NCBI GenBank assembly: GCA_023229135.1
Contig: JALNZT010000033.1
Location: forward strand, 1 to 52,633
Direction: 5' to 3'
DNA length: 52,633 bases
Source of the DNA: Bacteroidales bacterium
Lineage (GTDB): Bacteria; Bacteroidota; Bacteroidia; Bacteroidales; F082
The notes below the pieces were generated by a model that saw only the letters and a program-made list of their open reading frames with translations, had not been told where the DNA came from and did no database searches. Every line of letters starts with the position of its first letter. The stretch's first letter is position 1. Positions 51,076 through 52,633 of the stretch are shown piece by piece. Position numbers and translations under genes: made by a program.

Positions 51076-52365
51076 ATGAGTCACATTGTAAACATTCATG
51101 CGCGTCAAATACTTGATTCGCGTGGTAATCCAACAGTAGAAGTTGATGTTATAACAGAAAACGGTGTTTTGGGAAGAGCTGCCGTTCCGTCCGGTGCATC
51201 AACAGGTGTTCACGAAGCCGTTGAGCTAAGAGACGGAGATCAGTCGGCATACCTTGGAAAAGGCGTGCTTAAAGCAGTTCAAAACGTGAATAATATCATC
51301 GCGGAAGAATTGCAGGGTTATTATATTACTGATCAGAACGAAATAGATCAGAAGTTGATCGAGCTTGATGGCACACCCAATAAAGCTAAACTGGGAGCAA
51401 ATGCTATGCTTGGTGTTTCTCTTGCTGTAGCTCATGCGGCGGCAGTAGAATCCAATCAACCGCTATTCCGTTATATTGGTGGCACAAATGCCAATACATT
51501 GCCCATTCCTTTAATGAACATCTTAAATGGTGGTTCACATGCCGACAACAGCATCGACTTTCAGGAGTTCATGATTATGCCCGTAGGTGCTGAGAATTTC
51601 TCACACGCCTTACGTATGGGCGCCGAAATCTTCCATAATTTAAAGGCTGTACTGAAAAAACAAGGATATTCTACCAACGTTGGTGATGAAGGCGGTTTTG
51701 CACCAAACCTCAAATCCAATGAAGAAGCAATTCAGGTAATCCTTCAAGCTATAGAAAAAGCCGGGTACAAACCAGGCGTTGATATTTTTCTGGCACTGGA
51801 TCCTGCTGCTTCCGAGTATTACCTTAAAGATGAGAATGTTTATCACCTGCACAAATCTACTGGAGATAAATTGACACCCGGACAGATGGTTGACTATTGG
51901 AACGACTGGGTTAAAAAGTACCCCATCCTCTCCATAGAAGATGGAATGGACGAAGACGATTGGGACGGCTGGAAGAAAATGACTGATACTATGGGCAAAA
52001 ATGTACAGCTTGTTGGCGATGATTTATTCGTAACTAACGTAAAAAGGCTGAGCATGGGCATTGAAAAAGGTGTTGCCAACTCCATATTAGTAAAAGTAAA
52101 CCAGATCGGAACACTTACCGAAACCATTGACGCTGTTAACATGGCCTATCGCAATGCCTATACAGCCGTTATAAGCCATCGCTCAGGCGAAACAGAAGAT
52201 ACCACTATTGCAGACCTGGCTGTTGCCTTAAATACGGGCCTAATAAAAACCGGCTCCGCAAGCAGAACCGACAGGATTGCCAAGTATAACCAATTGCTTC
52301 GCATCGAAGAAATGCTGGGATCTAATGCACGTTATCTGGGCCAAAACTTCAAATATGCCCGGTAG
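51076..52365 (+). CDS. eno: Enolase (phosphopyruvate hydratase)
   Basis: A 429-residue glycolytic enzyme that interconverts 2-phosphoglycerate and PEP. Catalytic E205 is in VGDEGGFAP and K340 in LVKVNQIG; metal ligands D242, E288 and D315 are present; SHRSGETEDTTIADLAV is the signature loop. Normal length. Separated from rplQ by a terminator and its own promoter, so it is transcribed alone. Confidence 0.99.
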   Translation: MSHIVNIHARQILDSRGNPTVEVDVITENGVLGRAAVPSGASTGVHEAVELRDGDQSAYLGKGVLKAVQNVNNIIAEELQGYYITDQNEIDQKLIELDGTPNKAKLGANAMLGVSLAVAHAAAVESNQPLFRYIGGTNANTLPIPLMNILNGGSHADNSIDFQEFMIMPVGAENFSHALRMGAEIFHNLKAVLKKQGYSTNVGDEGGFAPNLKSNEEAIQVILQAIEKAGYKPGVDIFLALDPAASEYYLKDENVYHLHKSTGDKLTPGQMVDYWNDWVKKYPILSIEDGMDEDDWDGWKKMTDTMGKNVQLVGDDLFVTNVKRLSMGIEKGVANSILVKVNQIGTLTETIDAVNMAYRNAYTAVISHRSGETEDTTIADLAVALNTGLIKTGSASRTDRIAKYNQLLRIEEMLGSNARYLGQNFKYAR

Positions 52366-52388
52366 ATTTCACTAAAAATGACTAACAG

Positions 52389-52428
52389 AAATCCCCAATA
52401 TTATAAAAAATAGTATCGGGGATTTTTA
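52389..52428 (+). terminator. Terminator after eno
   Basis: AAATCCCC pairs with GGGGATTT across a 21-nt A/T-rich loop that can extend the stem (GATAC-type pairing), followed by TTTTT. It lies 24 bp after the enolase stop. Confidence 0.85.
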
Positions 52429-52484
52429 TTAAGAATTGGTAAACAGAGGCTTAACATTTATTTGTAATTTATTTTAAAAGAGGC

Positions 52485-52516
52485 TTGTTTTTTGAAAACA
52501 AATAATTCTATCTTTG
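52485..52516 (+). promoter_or_regulatory. Promoter of an unidentified transcript leaving the window
   Basis: TTG (52485-52487), 21 bp, then TATCTTTG (52509-52516), a perfect -7 box followed by CACTCCC. The downstream 115 bp to the window edge contain no open frame that I trust and do not match a tRNA or rRNA start. The transcript may be a leader or a structured RNA. Confidence 0.6.
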
Positions 52517-52633
52517 CACTCCCAAACACAACAAACGCGTTGTACAACGGGGCAAGTTCATCTAACAAGACTGGTAGGGTAAAAGAGATTTACAGGTTTT
52601 AAGCACGCTTGGAGCGACAGCAGGGAAGGCTTA

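Overview
The window is chromosomal DNA of a member of the Bacteroidota, probably class Bacteroidia. Several signs agree. There are five exported proteins with C-terminal type IX secretion (T9SS) sorting domains. SecD and SecF are fused. A DUF4290-murA pair and a grpE-dnaJ-ABC transporter cluster are present. Promoter -7 boxes fit TAnnTTTG. Most genes lack a strong Shine-Dalgarno sequence. The merged str-S10-spc-alpha ribosomal cluster has no tuf between fusA and rpsJ. I cannot name the genus from sequence alone.

Layout. 1-2.0 kb: three direct copies of a multi-hairpin repeat, with a ParE/RelE-type toxin-antitoxin pair between copies. 2.0-3.9 kb: prfA-pyrF on the minus strand. 4.3-9.6 kb: four secreted T9SS cargo genes in tandem. 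9.75-10.4 kb: a HigBA-type toxin-antitoxin pair with a palindromic operator. 10.5-14.5 kb: tatA, a large PorE-like OmpA protein and purM on the minus strand. 14.6-16.6 kb: an array of about 380-bp tandem units, each a string of short hairpins, with a RAYT-type (Y1/HUH) transposase gene inside the fourth unit. 16.8-28.9 kb: minus-strand housekeeping genes (secDF, an ABC-2 exporter, dnaJ, grpE, murA, a DUF4290 gene, pcrA/uvrD helicase). 29.5-32.3 kb: a lipoprotein, a fifth T9SS cargo protein and a broken secreted-protein remnant. 32.9-51.0 kb: an almost unbroken run of 33 genes for ribosomal proteins, EF-G, SecY, methionine aminopeptidase, IF-1 and RpoA, ending at a strong terminator. 51.1-52.4 kb: enolase, its terminator, then a promoter whose transcript leaves the window.

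How it works together. The right half makes the translation machinery and the Sec channel, and the left half holds further Sec and Tat export parts. Cargo proteins cross the inner membrane through Sec and then probably the outer membrane through T9SS. The PorE-like OmpA protein may be the peptidoglycan anchor of that machine.

Most interesting points. (1) The two hairpin arrays belong to one REP/BIME-like family, with compensated stem changes, a resident RAYT gene, and a linker that contains a perfect DnaA-box consensus in eight places. (2) The PorE-like OmpA protein carries a C-terminal retropepsin-like domain with a D-S-G-S motif.
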